Below, piece by piece: positions 18,483-29,000 of a DNA stretch of 64,000 nt. Positions within the stretch are counted from its first letter, which is position 1. The number at the start of each line of letters is the position of its first letter. Source of the stretch: an uncultured Anaerolineae bacterium. GTDB taxonomy: Bacteria > Chloroflexota > Anaerolineae > Anaerolineales > Villigracilaceae. The notes beneath the pieces are model-generated. The model was not told the origin of the DNA and ran no database searches. It saw nothing but the letters and a program-made list of their open reading frames with translations. The position numbers were made by a program, and so were the translations under genes. The stretch covers positions 1 to 64,000 of the forward strand of contig CAIJPN010000213.1 of the NCBI GenBank assembly GCA_903822545.1, read 5' to 3'.

Positions 18483-20699
18483 TTACTCATCTTCATCCCC
18501 ATCTTCTGCGCGGATAACTTCGCGGTCGCGTCCGCCACCCAGGGATGGGCCTACTACGCCCATTTCTTCGAGCTGGTCGAGCAGGCGCGCGGCACGCGGG
18601 TAACCAATCTTCAGACGACGCTGGAGCAATGAGGCGCTGGCGCGCCCGCCCTGGCGGACAATCTCGATGGCCTGGTTGACCAGGGCATCATCGCTGTCTT
18701 CGCCGGGTTCATTAAGCAGACTTTCCCAGGGCGGGTTGGCATTAGAGGCTGGTGACATTTTTTGCCAGAAGGCGATGATGCGCTCAATCTCCTGGTCGGT
18801 GATGAGCACGCCCTGGGCGCGGATGGGGCTGCCAACTTCGGGGTTGAGGAAGAGCAGGTCGCCGCGCCCGAGCAGGCTTTCTGCGCCCGGAGTGTCGAGG
18901 ATAACACGGCTGTCGATACCAGATGCCACGGCAAAGGCCAGCCGCGCCGGGAAGTTGGCTTTGATCAGACCAGTGACGACATCGGTGCTGGGGCGCTGGG
19001 TGGCCACAACAAGATGGATGCCGGTGGCGCGCGCCATTTGCGCCAGGCGCACCAGGTTGTGCTCAGTCTGGTCTGGGGCAGACATCATCAAGTCGGCCAA
19101 TTCGTCGATAAAAACCACGATGCGTGGCAGGGCCAGCCCGGCGCCATCTTTGCGGGAGGTGACTTTGCGATTGTAGGTCTCGAGATCGCGCACTTTGCTG
19201 CCTTCGAGCAGGCGATAGCGGTGCTCCATCTCCAGAACAACCCAACGCAGTACGCCCAGGATGCGCTGGACATCGGTTTCGACTTTCCCATACAGGTGCG
19301 GCAGGCCATTGAAGCGCAGGAGTTCAACCATTTTGGCGTCGATCATGACCATGCGCATTTCTTCAGGAGCGTTGTTCATGGCGAGGCAGGCTGCCAGCGC
19401 GGCGATGGCCACGGATTTGCCTGAACCGGTCTGCCCGGCAACGAGCAGGTGCGGCATTCGCGCTAAATCTGCGATGACGGGCTGGCCGGAAACATCGCGC
19501 CCGAGGGCTACTGCCAGCGGGGCAGTGGTTTTGTGGAAGGTGTCGCTTTCGAGAACGGGACGCAGGCGCACAAGCGCGGTACGGGCGTTGGGTACTTCGA
19601 TGCCGACGTAGGAACGCCCGGGAACGGGGGCTTCGATGCGCAGGCGCTCGGCGGAAAGCGCCAGGGCCAGGTCTTTTTGCAGGGCAGCAATCTGGGCCAC
19701 ACGGACTTTCATCTGCTGGGGGTCTTCTTCGTTGGTGCCGGGCTTTTTGATGAAGCCAGGCTGGACAGCAAATTGGGTAACGGTAGGGCCGATGCGGAAT
19801 CCGCTGACTTTGGCGGGGATGCCAAACTCAGATAGGGTTTTTTCGATCAGGCCGGCGGTCTGGTTGATATGGCGTTCGTCTGGGCGGATGTTTTGGTCGC
19901 CAAAGAGCAGGTTGAGCGGCGGCAGGTTGGTTCCGCGTGGTTTGGGTTCGGCGGGTTTTTCATCTTTTTGCTCGTCCACTTTGAAGTTTTTGCGGAACTG
20001 CGGCGGTAGTTGGATGGCCGGCTTCCTGGGGGGCGGAGCTGTTTGGGTAACGGGTTCAGGCGGCAGGGCGGTTTGTTCGGCCTGTGCGGCGGAACCAGGC
20101 GCAGGGATGGCCTGGAAATCATCCGGCGGGGGTAAAGGCTCATCGCCAGCCATTTTCCATAAAAAGTTTTCTATTTTGATCATCAGCCCAAAGCCGATGG
20201 CCCCGAAGATGAGTACGCCCAGGGTAATGATGATATTCCGCCACAGGTCACCGATGAGCCGCCCGAGCAGGTAGGCGATGGCCCAGCCGATGTAGCCGCC
20301 ATCCCAGCCACCTTCGGCGCGCTCGATGGATGTGCCGCCGATGATGGAGAGGAGTACGAGGCTGAAGAAGTAGAATAGTTCGATGGCGATGATGCGGCCC
20401 CAGCGTAGTTGTTCGCCAGGGTAGTTGCGGCGGCGGAAGATGCTGAATCCGGCCAGGAGGATGGTGGTGGGCAGGGCCAGGCTTCCAAGGCCAGTCCAGC
20501 GCCAGAGGGTGTAGGCTATCGGGGTGGGCAGGTCCCCGTTGGTGAAGCCGAACAGGGCCAGGAACAAGATAACGGCGATGGCTATCAGCACTATGGCGAC
20601 GGCATCGAGGATGAATCGGCCATAATGCTGTTGGAAACGCGCGTATATATCGACGAGTTCTGCCTGGGGTTCGGATTCGTACCGGGGGTTGGGTTGCAT
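18483..20699 (-). CDS. ftsK: FtsK/SpoIIIE DNA translocase
   Basis: 738 aa. Residues 30-175 hold four membrane helices, followed by a Pro/Gln-rich linker (about 180-260), an alpha domain, and the RecA-like motor with Walker A GQTGSGKS at 422-429 and Walker B VVFIDELADLMM. The C-terminal gamma winged helix (ALVNQAIEIVRQGGRASASL, then RLKIGYPRAARLLDQLEE) recognises KOPS-type DNA. It pumps chromosomal DNA through the division septum. It starts directly after the stop of the S1-domain gene (TAA then ATG), so the two are translationally linked. The linker is short, as in SpoIIIE rather than E. coli FtsK. Confidence 0.95.
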   Translation of the reverse strand: MQPNPRYESEPQAELVDIYARFQQHYGRFILDAVAIVLIAIAVILFLALFGFTNGDLPTPIAYTLWRWTGLGSLALPTTILLAGFSIFRRRNYPGEQLRWGRIIAIELFYFFSLVLLSIIGGTSIERAEGGWDGGYIGWAIAYLLGRLIGDLWRNIIITLGVLIFGAIGFGLMIKIENFLWKMAGDEPLPPPDDFQAIPAPGSAAQAEQTALPPEPVTQTAPPPRKPAIQLPPQFRKNFKVDEQKDEKPAEPKPRGTNLPPLNLLFGDQNIRPDERHINQTAGLIEKTLSEFGIPAKVSGFRIGPTVTQFAVQPGFIKKPGTNEEDPQQMKVRVAQIAALQKDLALALSAERLRIEAPVPGRSYVGIEVPNARTALVRLRPVLESDTFHKTTAPLAVALGRDVSGQPVIADLARMPHLLVAGQTGSGKSVAIAALAACLAMNNAPEEMRMVMIDAKMVELLRFNGLPHLYGKVETDVQRILGVLRWVVLEMEHRYRLLEGSKVRDLETYNRKVTSRKDGAGLALPRIVVFIDELADLMMSAPDQTEHNLVRLAQMARATGIHLVVATQRPSTDVVTGLIKANFPARLAFAVASGIDSRVILDTPGAESLLGRGDLLFLNPEVGSPIRAQGVLITDQEIERIIAFWQKMSPASNANPPWESLLNEPGEDSDDALVNQAIEIVRQGGRASASLLQRRLKIGYPRAARLLDQLEEMGVVGPSLGGGRDREVIRAEDGDEDE

Positions 20700-21704
20700 T
20701 TAGAGCTCTTTCAGGCTGAGGCCCAGTCGCTGGCGCGCCGGGTCGATGTGCAGGATGCGGGCGGTGATGGTTTGGCCTTCGTGGTAGATGTCTTTGACCT
20801 GTTTGCCTTCGGCCAGGTTCATTTCTGAGACATGGATGAGGCCTTCCAGGCCTTCTTCGAGGCGGGCGAAGACGCCGAAGGTGACGACGGTGGTGATGTT
20901 GACGGGGACGATGTCGTTAATGGCGTAGCGTTGTTGAACGGTGATCCATGGATTAGGCTGGCGGCGTTTGAGACTCAGGGCAATACGGCAGCGCTCAGGC
21001 AGGACTTCGAGTACCTGGACTTCGACGGTTTCACCAAGTTGCAGGATGTTGGCAGGGTGTATAACGCGCCCCCAGGAGAGTTCGGAGATGTGAATGAGGC
21101 CTTCCACGCCGCCCAGGTCGATAAAGACGCCAAAGTCGGTGATGTTGGTGACTTCGCCCCGGACGATGTGACCGGGCAAGATGGATTGGAAGAGTTGGGT
21201 GCGGCGTCCGGCATCGGCGCGGGCAGCGCGTTCGCTAAAAACGATGCGGCTTTCTTCGGGAACACATTCAATTATTTTGAGCCGTAGTTCGCGCCCGGTA
21301 AATGCAGCCAGGAAGTTTTCACGCTGGGGTTCGGCCTCGCACACCATGTCTACCAGGTGTGAGTAAGGTACGAAGCCTTGTAAGTCAGCGCCTTCAACGA
21401 GCAGGCCGCCACGGTTGTGCCCGCTGACGATGAGCGCGATGATCTGGTCTTGTTTGTAGACGCTCATGGCGTATTCCCAGTTGATGGCCAGCGGTGGCGT
21501 TTCTGCGGGAATTTCTACGCTGACCGGTGATGGTTGGGGCTGCTGCGAGGTTGGCTCTGGCTCAGGCTGGGGTTTTGCTGCTACAGCCGGGCGCGGACGG
21601 AGTGTGACGAATCGCTCTTCTTCGGCCAGTACCGATTCCCACCAGCTATCGTCGGGGGCGTATTCTATTTCTACTACGGGGGCAGTTTTGTTGGGTGCTA
21701 CCAT
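20700..21704 (-). CDS. S1 RNA-binding domain protein
   Basis: 334 aa. After an acidic and Pro/Gln-rich N-terminal 75 residues come three S1 OB-fold repeats. The first is degenerate (YKQDQIIALIVSGHNRGGL); the others are clear: GHIVRGEVTNITDFGVFIDL with GLIHISELSWG, and NDIVPVNITTVVTFGVFARL with GLIHVSEMNLA. It resembles the short ribosomal protein S1-like proteins of Gram-positive and Chloroflexota genomes and should bind mRNA or ribosomes. GGAGG precedes the start. It sits between the 7TM sensor gene (3 bases away) and ftsK. Confidence 0.88.
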   Translation of the reverse strand: MVAPNKTAPVVEIEYAPDDSWWESVLAEEERFVTLRPRPAVAAKPQPEPEPTSQQPQPSPVSVEIPAETPPLAINWEYAMSVYKQDQIIALIVSGHNRGGLLVEGADLQGFVPYSHLVDMVCEAEPQRENFLAAFTGRELRLKIIECVPEESRIVFSERAARADAGRRTQLFQSILPGHIVRGEVTNITDFGVFIDLGGVEGLIHISELSWGRVIHPANILQLGETVEVQVLEVLPERCRIALSLKRRQPNPWITVQQRYAINDIVPVNITTVVTFGVFARLEEGLEGLIHVSEMNLAEGKQVKDIYHEGQTITARILHIDPARQRLGLSLKEL

Positions 21705-21707
21705 TAA

Positions 21708-23633
21708 CTAAAGTCCTCCTTCCCTTTCCACAAGATTGGTTTGGTTTTCCATCTCAAAGATGGCTTTGGCTACGGCTTCAACCGCGACGCGTTGTTTACG
21801 GTAAAGGTCGGCTTCAGACATGGCCAGGCGCGCGGCAACTTCGCGGACTTTTCGTCCTTCAATGAATTTCAGGTCGAGAATATTGTAGAGTGTCCATTCT
21901 GTTGTGAAACGACGGTCACCTTGTGGTCGGACCTGTTCTACGGCTTTTTTGAGGATGCTGCGCAGGGCGTTGGCAGTATTGCCATCGTTTTCGCGGGCTG
22001 TTTCCTGGACGATGCGCAACTGTATGAGAGGGGATTCGGTCAGTTTGGGGCCTCCCCAGTAGTGATTGAGGGCTTCGCGTACCCATTCGGCCATGGCCGG
22101 GTCGGGGGCGAATTCTTCGGCCAGCAGGCTGGCTTTGCTGTCGTAACGTCCTACAGCGCGCATACGCTGGAGCAGTTCGGCCTGGGGAGTGAGGTCTTCG
22201 AGTGAACGGAAAACACGCTGCTGGAGTTGGCGGTCTTCGAGGGCAAAGGCGGCGCGTTCGGCCAGCCGCCAGAGTGACTGGCGTTGTTCGGGTTCAAGCA
22301 TCTGCCCGGATGAACGGGCAACGCCCAGTATGCCAAGCAGGGGTGGGGCCTGGTCAAGGTCGAGGTCATTGCGCCGCTGGCGCAGGGGCAGCAGCCAATA
22401 ATCATTCCACAGGAATTCTACGTGATCGGTTTCGTCAGCAAATTTCTGGATGGTGGATGAGAGTTCGTCTTTTTCAAGCAGCGGGCGCCCGGCGTTGATG
22501 AGCAGATCGAGGTCATCCCCATCGCGGGCGGCGATGAAGGCAGATGGTGATTGCATATGATCACGCACAGCTGCCAGGACAGCTTCGAGGAACTGGCGCA
22601 GGTCACTTTGGGTGAGCAGGCGCTCTTCGATGTTTTGGAGCATGGTTAGTTCGCTGCGGTCACCGCCGAAGAAGAGCCAGCGTTCCCACAACGGCGCGAG
22701 CATGGTGATGGTATGCTCCAGCAGCAGGACGGTTGCCACAGTGGCAACCGGAACCCCGGCGTTGTAGGGCAGCCCAAAGATTTCCCCGGCGCGGCGGGTA
22801 AGGGTCATCACGGTCAACGCGAAGGATGCTGTAACGGGGCCGCGCAGGATCCACTTGAAAAGGCGGCTTTTAACCACCCGGTCTGGCCAGGAAACGCCAA
22901 AAAAGGCCACCGAGTAGGCCATCACCACAATCAGCCCGCCCACCAAAAGGTTAATCGTGGTGGCGGTTGCCCAAAAGATGAGCGGGAAGCCAGCGGCGAA
23001 AGTGGAACCGTAGAGCAGGTAGGGGTAGGAACCCAATGCCGGAGCGGTAGCGCCTGCCATCAGGTATAACATGCGGCGGCGGCCCGAACGCGTTAACATG
23101 CGCTGGAATGCACGCAGGAAATTGACCCCGGCCCAAACCATGATGGCAATATAGTAGATGGTGAAGATCGATACCCAGGGCGTGCGCGCCAGATGCGGCG
23201 CCGGGGGCGCAGACAATATAATCGGGCCGAGCAGCTGCCCGGTGGAGAGCAGCAGCAAAAAACCAGCCGAGACAAAGTACATTGCGCGCACCGCTAACCG
23301 GCGGCGTCCACGCGATGGGCGCCCAGCGGTGACGAGTAAGGCATCTGAAAGATGCAGGTAGGCCGGGGGCAGGAATGCGATCCCAATCCACTGGATGCGC
23401 AGGAAGAGTTCGATCAGGTTGACGGTGTTTACTGTGCTCTGGATGGCTTCGGATGTAAACACCACCACTACCGAAAGCATAATGACCGCGAACGAGCGCG
23501 CAACACGGTCTCGCAGGTTGAATGTGAGAGCATAAATCAGCAGGGAAAAAGCCATAATGGCGATCCCTGCTGTTAAAATCTGATTTAGAGTCTTGATCCC
23601 CGCCAGCAAACTGGTATCCCAACCGCTAAACAT
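21708..23633 (-). CDS. 7TM sensor protein with GAF-like and C-terminal helix-turn-helix regions
   Basis: 641 aa from ATG 23633, preceded by GGAAGG; an in-frame TTG lies 21 bases upstream. The N-terminal 300 residues contain eight or nine membrane helices like the 7TM region of histidine kinases. A GAF-like domain follows (about 330-460) with no kinase motifs after it. The C-terminal 60 residues (LYNILDLKFIEGRKVREVAA, then RLAMSEADLYRKQR) look like a sigma-region-4 type helix-turn-helix. A membrane-tethered transcription factor is a reasonable inference. It heads the operon with the S1 protein and ftsK. Confidence 0.75.
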   Translation of the reverse strand: MFSGWDTSLLAGIKTLNQILTAGIAIMAFSLLIYALTFNLRDRVARSFAVIMLSVVVVFTSEAIQSTVNTVNLIELFLRIQWIGIAFLPPAYLHLSDALLVTAGRPSRGRRRLAVRAMYFVSAGFLLLLSTGQLLGPIILSAPPAPHLARTPWVSIFTIYYIAIMVWAGVNFLRAFQRMLTRSGRRRMLYLMAGATAPALGSYPYLLYGSTFAAGFPLIFWATATTINLLVGGLIVVMAYSVAFFGVSWPDRVVKSRLFKWILRGPVTASFALTVMTLTRRAGEIFGLPYNAGVPVATVATVLLLEHTITMLAPLWERWLFFGGDRSELTMLQNIEERLLTQSDLRQFLEAVLAAVRDHMQSPSAFIAARDGDDLDLLINAGRPLLEKDELSSTIQKFADETDHVEFLWNDYWLLPLRQRRNDLDLDQAPPLLGILGVARSSGQMLEPEQRQSLWRLAERAAFALEDRQLQQRVFRSLEDLTPQAELLQRMRAVGRYDSKASLLAEEFAPDPAMAEWVREALNHYWGGPKLTESPLIQLRIVQETARENDGNTANALRSILKKAVEQVRPQGDRRFTTEWTLYNILDLKFIEGRKVREVAARLAMSEADLYRKQRVAVEAVAKAIFEMENQTNLVEREGGL

Positions 23634-23695
23634 CGCTGCCTTCCAGGTACCCAATAAATTTGCAGATTAAGCGATAGTTTCTTATCGCTTTCGGT

Positions 23696-24229
23696 TCAAA
23701 TTGTGCGTGAAAAGAATAAAGCCACGTCTCGTGTGGCGTAATACTGGTCATTATACCCGCAGAATTCATAGCCTAGTTTTTGAATCAGGCGCACAGCGGG
23801 GTAATTCTTGGATTGGGTTTCGATGACCGCCAGGCGCAGTTCGCGCTGAACACCCCAGCTTTCGGCGGCAGCGATCAGTTTGCGGGCGATGCCCCGGCGG
23901 CGCCAGTCTTTTGCCACCAGCACATCTGTGATCCAGACAGCGTGGGGCATGATCAGGTCGGTGAAACGAATGTAGGCGATGGCTTCCAGCCCATTCATGG
24001 CGCTGAGCATTGGGCGCAGGTGCCAGGTGTCAGCCAGTTCGCGAGCAGTGCGAGGGTGTACAACCCGCACGGTGCGAGGCAGGCGCACTTCGCGGAAACT
24101 GGCATCCACCTGCCCAGAATCGCGATGCAGATCCAACTGCCAGACGTAGTCGGTTTCAACGGCGTGATCGATGGTCATCAGGCGACCAAGATCGGTAGAT
24201 ATGGTGTTGCGGATTTCGATTTCTGCCAT
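23696..24229 (-). CDS. GNAT-family N-acetyltransferase
   Basis: 177 aa from ATG 24229, which lies 9 bases after the stop of the upstream gene; a GTG at 24277 would overlap that gene heavily. The GNAT core is visible as WITDVLVAKDWRRRGIARKL (motif A, R/Q-x-x-G-x-G/A form) and LAVIETQSKNYPAVRLIQKLGYEFCGY (motif B). It should transfer an acetyl group from acetyl-CoA to an amine. The acceptor is unknown. Third gene of a short operon with PNP and an Ig-like membrane protein. Confidence 0.85.
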   Translation of the reverse strand: MAEIEIRNTISTDLGRLMTIDHAVETDYVWQLDLHRDSGQVDASFREVRLPRTVRVVHPRTARELADTWHLRPMLSAMNGLEAIAYIRFTDLIMPHAVWITDVLVAKDWRRRGIARKLIAAAESWGVQRELRLAVIETQSKNYPAVRLIQKLGYEFCGYNDQYYATRDVALFFSRTI

Positions 24230-24240
24230 AGTGTTGTGGA

Positions 24241-24909
24241 TTACTGGCCGGTGGTGACACGAATAGGGATGACGCACGGAGGCAATTCCGTGCCCTGGTT
24301 ATCGGTGGCGATTAAACGAAGCTGGTACTCGCCCGGGGTAAGTTCAGAAACATTCCAGACGCCCAGTTCTTCATTGTTTTTGACGGTGTTGCCTGCCTGG
24401 ATGGTGACCCACGTCGTGCCGCCCATGGGTGTGAATTCATATTTATAAAAACCAAAGTTGGGGATATTAACTGAGCCTTTGAGCACTACCTTGCCCGAAA
24501 TTTGATCCCCGGCCTTGAGTGAAGTGATGATAATCTGTTCGGGCACGCAGCCGGTGGTACCTTCGGGTGTGAACAACCCGGTGGGCTGTGGGGAGCCTTC
24601 GGGCAGGGTGGGCAGCGGGGTGAAGAACAAGTCGGCAGTGGGAGTGGACAGCAGGGACTGGGCCGGCAGGAATGGGGCAACGAACGTAACCATGCAAAAG
24701 GCGCTCAGGCCAAGCATCAGGAACAGCAAAAAGAGCACACCCGCTGTGCGCACCCGTCCGTAGGCCATTTCTTTTTCGAGCCCAAAAACTGCCTTGCGCC
24801 ATTCGACCCAGGCTGAAAAAGCCGATCGGAACGAAAGCAACGCTGCCAGACCAAGCACAAAATAGATAAATGGCTCGTACTTGATTAGGAAGCGAAAAAT
24901 GGCATCCAT
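24241..24909 (-). CDS. Membrane protein with extracellular Ig-like domain
   Basis: 222 aa. Two membrane helices (about 14-32 and 55-80) are followed by a Pro/Thr-rich spacer and then a beta-rich domain (EQIIITSLKAGDQISGKVVL, later GEYQLRLIATDNQG) of Ig-like type that should lie outside the cell. Two cysteines (in TTGCVPE and PPCVIP) flank the domain and could form a disulfide. I do not recognise a named family; similar short proteins are common in Chloroflexota. It lies between the PNP and GNAT genes with spacings of 14 and 11 bases. Confidence 0.7.
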   Translation of the reverse strand: MDAIFRFLIKYEPFIYFVLGLAALLSFRSAFSAWVEWRKAVFGLEKEMAYGRVRTAGVLFLLFLMLGLSAFCMVTFVAPFLPAQSLLSTPTADLFFTPLPTLPEGSPQPTGLFTPEGTTGCVPEQIIITSLKAGDQISGKVVLKGSVNIPNFGFYKYEFTPMGGTTWVTIQAGNTVKNNEELGVWNVSELTPGEYQLRLIATDNQGTELPPCVIPIRVTTGQ

Positions 24910-24923
24910 GCCGCGCTGGCCTG

Positions 24924-25766
24924 CTACATTGCGCGAATGACACTGCGCAAGATTTTTTCAATTTTCGGGAAGATAACCTGGCCAGCTCCAAGCACTTCTT
25001 CGTGAGAAGTGGGAGTATCACCATCCAGGTTGGCCTTGTTGCTGATACCAGAAAGCCCCAGCACACGCATCCCGCTGTGACGTGCCACTGTCACTTCTGG
25101 CACGGTGGACATGCCGACCGAATCTGCCCCTGCCAGGCGCAGGAAGCGCAAATCGGCCGGGGTTTCAAAAGATGGCCCGCTCAGGCCAACGTAGACGCCT
25201 TCGCGCAGGGTGATGCCATTTTCGGTGGCGGCACGGCGCGCCAGTTCGTTCAGGGCGCGATCATAGGCCTGGCTCATATCTGGGAAGCGCGGGCCGAATT
25301 CATCCAGGTTGGGGCCATAGAGGGCGTTCATCCCGCCCATACCGATCAGGTTCAAGTGGTCAAGGATGAGCATCAGATCACCGGGGACAAAAGCCGGGTT
25401 GATGGCCCCGGCAGCATTGGTCACAACCAGGATTTCAACGCCCAGACGCTTCATCACCCGCACAGGGAAGGTGACCTGGGACATGGAATAACCTTCATAG
25501 AAGTGGATGCGCCCCTGCATCACCATAACAGGTTGGTTTTCCAACATACCAATCACCAGCCGCCCCACGTGTCCCTCTACAGTGGAGCGCGGCCAGTTGG
25601 GAATCTCTTCGAATGGGATGATATCAGCTTCGGGGATTGAATCGGCCAGCCCACCCAGGCCAGAGCCTAGCACAAGAGCAATTTTGGGCGTGAAACGGAT
25701 ACGGGAGCGCAGAAAAGCTGCGGCTGCGTCGATCTGTTCAAGGGTCAGATATGGTTCATTGATCAT
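24924..25766 (-). CDS. punA: Purine nucleoside phosphorylase (trimeric type)
   Basis: 280 aa, the normal length. Motifs: VLGSGLGGLAD (phosphate loop), MQGRIHFYEGYSM, VTNAAGAINPAFVPGDLMLI, GPSFETPADLRFLR and VGMSTVPEVTVARHSGMRVL. The last part reads LSGISNKA where the family often has a Thr-Asn pair; the key Asn is present. It splits inosine or guanosine with phosphate to give base and ribose-1-phosphate for purine salvage. First gene of the small minus-strand operon. Confidence 0.94.
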   Translation of the reverse strand: MINEPYLTLEQIDAAAAFLRSRIRFTPKIALVLGSGLGGLADSIPEADIIPFEEIPNWPRSTVEGHVGRLVIGMLENQPVMVMQGRIHFYEGYSMSQVTFPVRVMKRLGVEILVVTNAAGAINPAFVPGDLMLILDHLNLIGMGGMNALYGPNLDEFGPRFPDMSQAYDRALNELARRAATENGITLREGVYVGLSGPSFETPADLRFLRLAGADSVGMSTVPEVTVARHSGMRVLGLSGISNKANLDGDTPTSHEEVLGAGQVIFPKIEKILRSVIRAM

Positions 25767-25919
25767 TGTTCCGCCAGTGGCTTTTAAGTTTCATAATAGG
25801 AATTCCTGAAAAGGCAATGCACCAAAGAAAAACCTGGCCACCCCTGCAGGAATCTTAACGTTGAAATTATAATCGATGGGCTCCTGTTTGATGACAACGG
25901 CTCTTCAGGAATTTCTATT

Positions 25920-25958
25920 CCCAGGTATGCCAGCAATCCAATTGCCGGCATACCTGGG
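25920..25958. repeat. Intergenic hairpin between divergent genes
   Basis: Arms CCCAGGTATGCC and GGCATACCTGGG (12 bp perfect), extended inward by GCAAT/ATTGC across one mismatch, with a CCA loop. No T-tract follows, so it is not a standard terminator. It sits in the 294-base gap between punA and the HD-GYP gene, which otherwise shows only the promoter at 26019. Confidence 0.6.
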
Positions 25959-26018
25959 AACAATCGATGCGAAATTCTAAAAGATCAGAACAACCTGTCT
26001 ACTGTACTACACGCTGGC

Positions 26019-26048
26019 TTGCGGTTGTAAACAACCTGTTCCTATGCT
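26019..26048 (+). promoter_or_regulatory. Candidate promoter of the HD-GYP/GGDEF operon
   Basis: TTGCGG (26019-26024), an 18-base spacer and TATGCT (26043-26048) lie 12 bases before the start codon, so the leader would be very short. There is no strong Shine-Dalgarno sequence before ATG 26061, which fits a near-leaderless message. Confidence 0.4.
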
Positions 26049-26060
26049 ATCCTAATAGTT

Positions 26061-29000
26061 ATGAATAGAACTCCCACTTATTTTCTCGCATTCATTGCTT
26101 CTTATATTTTAATTTTTACCTCGCAAAGTATTCTGTTAGCGCCACACACCCAAACATATTTACTAATCAACATTCCAAGCTGGATGGCAAGCATTCTTGC
26201 CATCCTTTTTTATCTGGCAGGGATTTTGGCTACCACCGCGGTACTGCTGGCTTATGAAGAAAAAGCTTTCTGGATCGTGCAAAATATTGTCGGCCTGATG
26301 CTGGGAACGTTATCGGTGATGTACCTGTATGATCATCTTCATGCCGAATCGATCCTGCTGGGCAGCCTGACCATCAGCTTTATCCTCTCGAGCCGGGTGA
26401 ATATGCGCGACCGGGACTGGCTGTTTGTCACCCTGACGGTGGTCAACACCATCATCGGATCGCTGCTCTTGGCCAGCCCCGAACTGCTCAATCCACCCTT
26501 TGAAATCTCCCAGAACGAAAAAATCACATCCATTGCGGTGGGCGTGGCCTTTTTGCTCAGTGCGCTGATCGGCCTGCTGGCCCTGGTGCGCCCGGAATTG
26601 ATTAACAAAGCCCGCTTGCTGGCAATTCCCTGGCTGGTGTGGGGCGCATTCTATATTATTCCCCCCAGCATAACCACCCTGACAATTTCAACCGGTGTGT
26701 GTATTACCCTGTTGTTGTTCGGTTTCTTGCCCTGGGAGAGGCTGGTGCTACATGATGGTAAACAAATCGGCAGGCGCTTTATCCACCTGATCTTGACCAG
26801 CCAGACGGTTTCATTTGGCCTGGTTATCTGGTTGCTCTACATCCTTGAAACCAACACCAGCATCTTACCTGAACAGGTGCATATTTTCCGAGAGGTGGTG
26901 CTGGTCAGTTTCAACATCACAGCCATGCTGGCTATTTTGGTGATCGCTTCAGTGAATTTGTCGATTAACGGGATGTTTTTGGGGCTGACAGGCGAAGGAT
27001 TACCCCAGGAGAACCATCCCCCTTCGCGGAATCCTTTCCGGCGTTTGCTGGAAAACATGATGCAGCCCTTCCACTCTTCTTACGAGTTGCTTGCCCCGCA
27101 AATCCAGCGCAAACACGAAATCGAACGCCTGTTACAGGAAAAACTGGTCACTGAAAAACACCGCAGTGCCCAATTGAGCCTGTTACGACAGCTCAATCAC
27201 CAACTGGAAGTTAATTATGATGTTCCAGTTTCGGCGCAGTTAACCTGTAATGCGATCTATGAAAAGCTGGGCGGTGATGTAGTGGCAGTTTTTCAGTACG
27301 AATCAGAAAGCTCAGAACTGGTACTGGCCGGTGTATCTGGCCCCGGCGCGTGGACCGTTCCGGCAGGCTACCGCCAGAATATTAGCAAAGGCGTGCTGGG
27401 ACGGGCACTGCGCACCCAGGAGACCCAGCTCATCTCAGACACGCGCAATGATCCCGATCACTTGCAGCTGCGCGAACAGGATTACCTTTCAGAGATTGCC
27501 GTGCCTTTGCTCTACCAGAACCAGGCCAGGGGCGTCATCATTGTGGCAAATTCAGTGTTGAATGCCTTCGATGATAGTGATGTGCGCACGCTTGAAACTG
27601 TGGCGTTGCGTCTGGTAACATCCTGGCATCGCAACGCGCATGATCAACACCTGACCGGGTTGATTGAGGCCGGGGCCGACCTGATCTCACGCCTGGATGT
27701 GCAATCGGCCATTGAAACGGTGGCTGGCATCGCAGCAAAAACACTCGATGCACGTTTTACTGTTGTGGCGCTGGTCAATCGCGGGGGCGGGGCCTACGAC
27801 CGCATCGTCAGCCATGGACAGGCTCCCCGGCTGCTGGCTGATCTGAAGAATAGTTTTTCACCAGACAGCCTGGTGCAGGTGGCCAGCAACGGAGATTTGA
27901 CTCTGCGCCTGAATGATGTGCGCAAACAGTTCCCCGATCTGACTCTGGATAACCTGGATTTGCGCAGCTTGCTGGCAGTGCCCATCCACCTGCGGCACTC
28001 ACGGGTGGGCTGCATTCTGGCTTTTGGGAAGAAGAAAAACACCGTTTTCGATGAAGATGACGAGGCCCTGGCTGCGCTGCTTACCATCCAGGCCGGAACG
28101 GCGATTGAAACAGCCCGGCTGGTGCAAGAAGTGCGCCTGATGCTTGATCGCGCTGTACAACTATATGATTTGAGCACCCGCGTTATTCAATCGGCAAAAC
28201 TCTCAGAAGCGGCAGCCGCCATCGCTGAGATCATCTTCAAAAAGGGCACCACAGATTCAGCAGGGATCATCCTGCTCTCATCTGACGGGAAAAACATCGA
28301 TGTGAAGGTTTCCATCGATGAGAATGGCATCCAGGCCGGGGCACAACATCCACTCGCCCTGGTCTGGCAATCGTTGGATACTGGTCAAATGCTCGCCATG
28401 GCCGATGAGAGCGATAAAACCCACGTTTGTGTACCCATCCAAACCCCGCGCCGCCAGTATGGTGCCCTGTGGATCGTGCTGGATACGATGCAGTGGGAAA
28501 ATCCTGGCTACTCGAACAATGTCCAGACTATCGCCAACACATCAGCCATTGCGCTGGAGCGCGCCATCCTGCTGGCTGAAACGCGCGCCCAGGCCGATGC
28601 CCTGGAAGTTGCCAATCGCCAGCTCGAGATTTCTTACGACCAGACCCTGCGGGCGCTTTCCTCTGCGCTGGATGCGCGCGACCGTGAAACTGAAGGCCAC
28701 AGCCGCCGGGTGACAGTGATCTCAACCCGCATTGGTATCGCTATGGGGATGAACGAGAAAGAATCCCAAATTTTTGAGCGCGGGGCACTGCTGCATGACA
28801 TCGGCAAAATTGGCATCAGTGACCTGATCTTGCTTAAACCCGGAAAGCTGACCGATGATGAGTGGAAAATTATGCGCCAACACCCCGATATTGGCGCACA
28901 CATTGTTGATGGAATTCCCTTCCTGAAAGATTCCCTGCCTGTCATCCGCTGCCACCACGAAAAGTGGGATGGAACCGGCTACCCGCTTGGGCTTAAAGGC

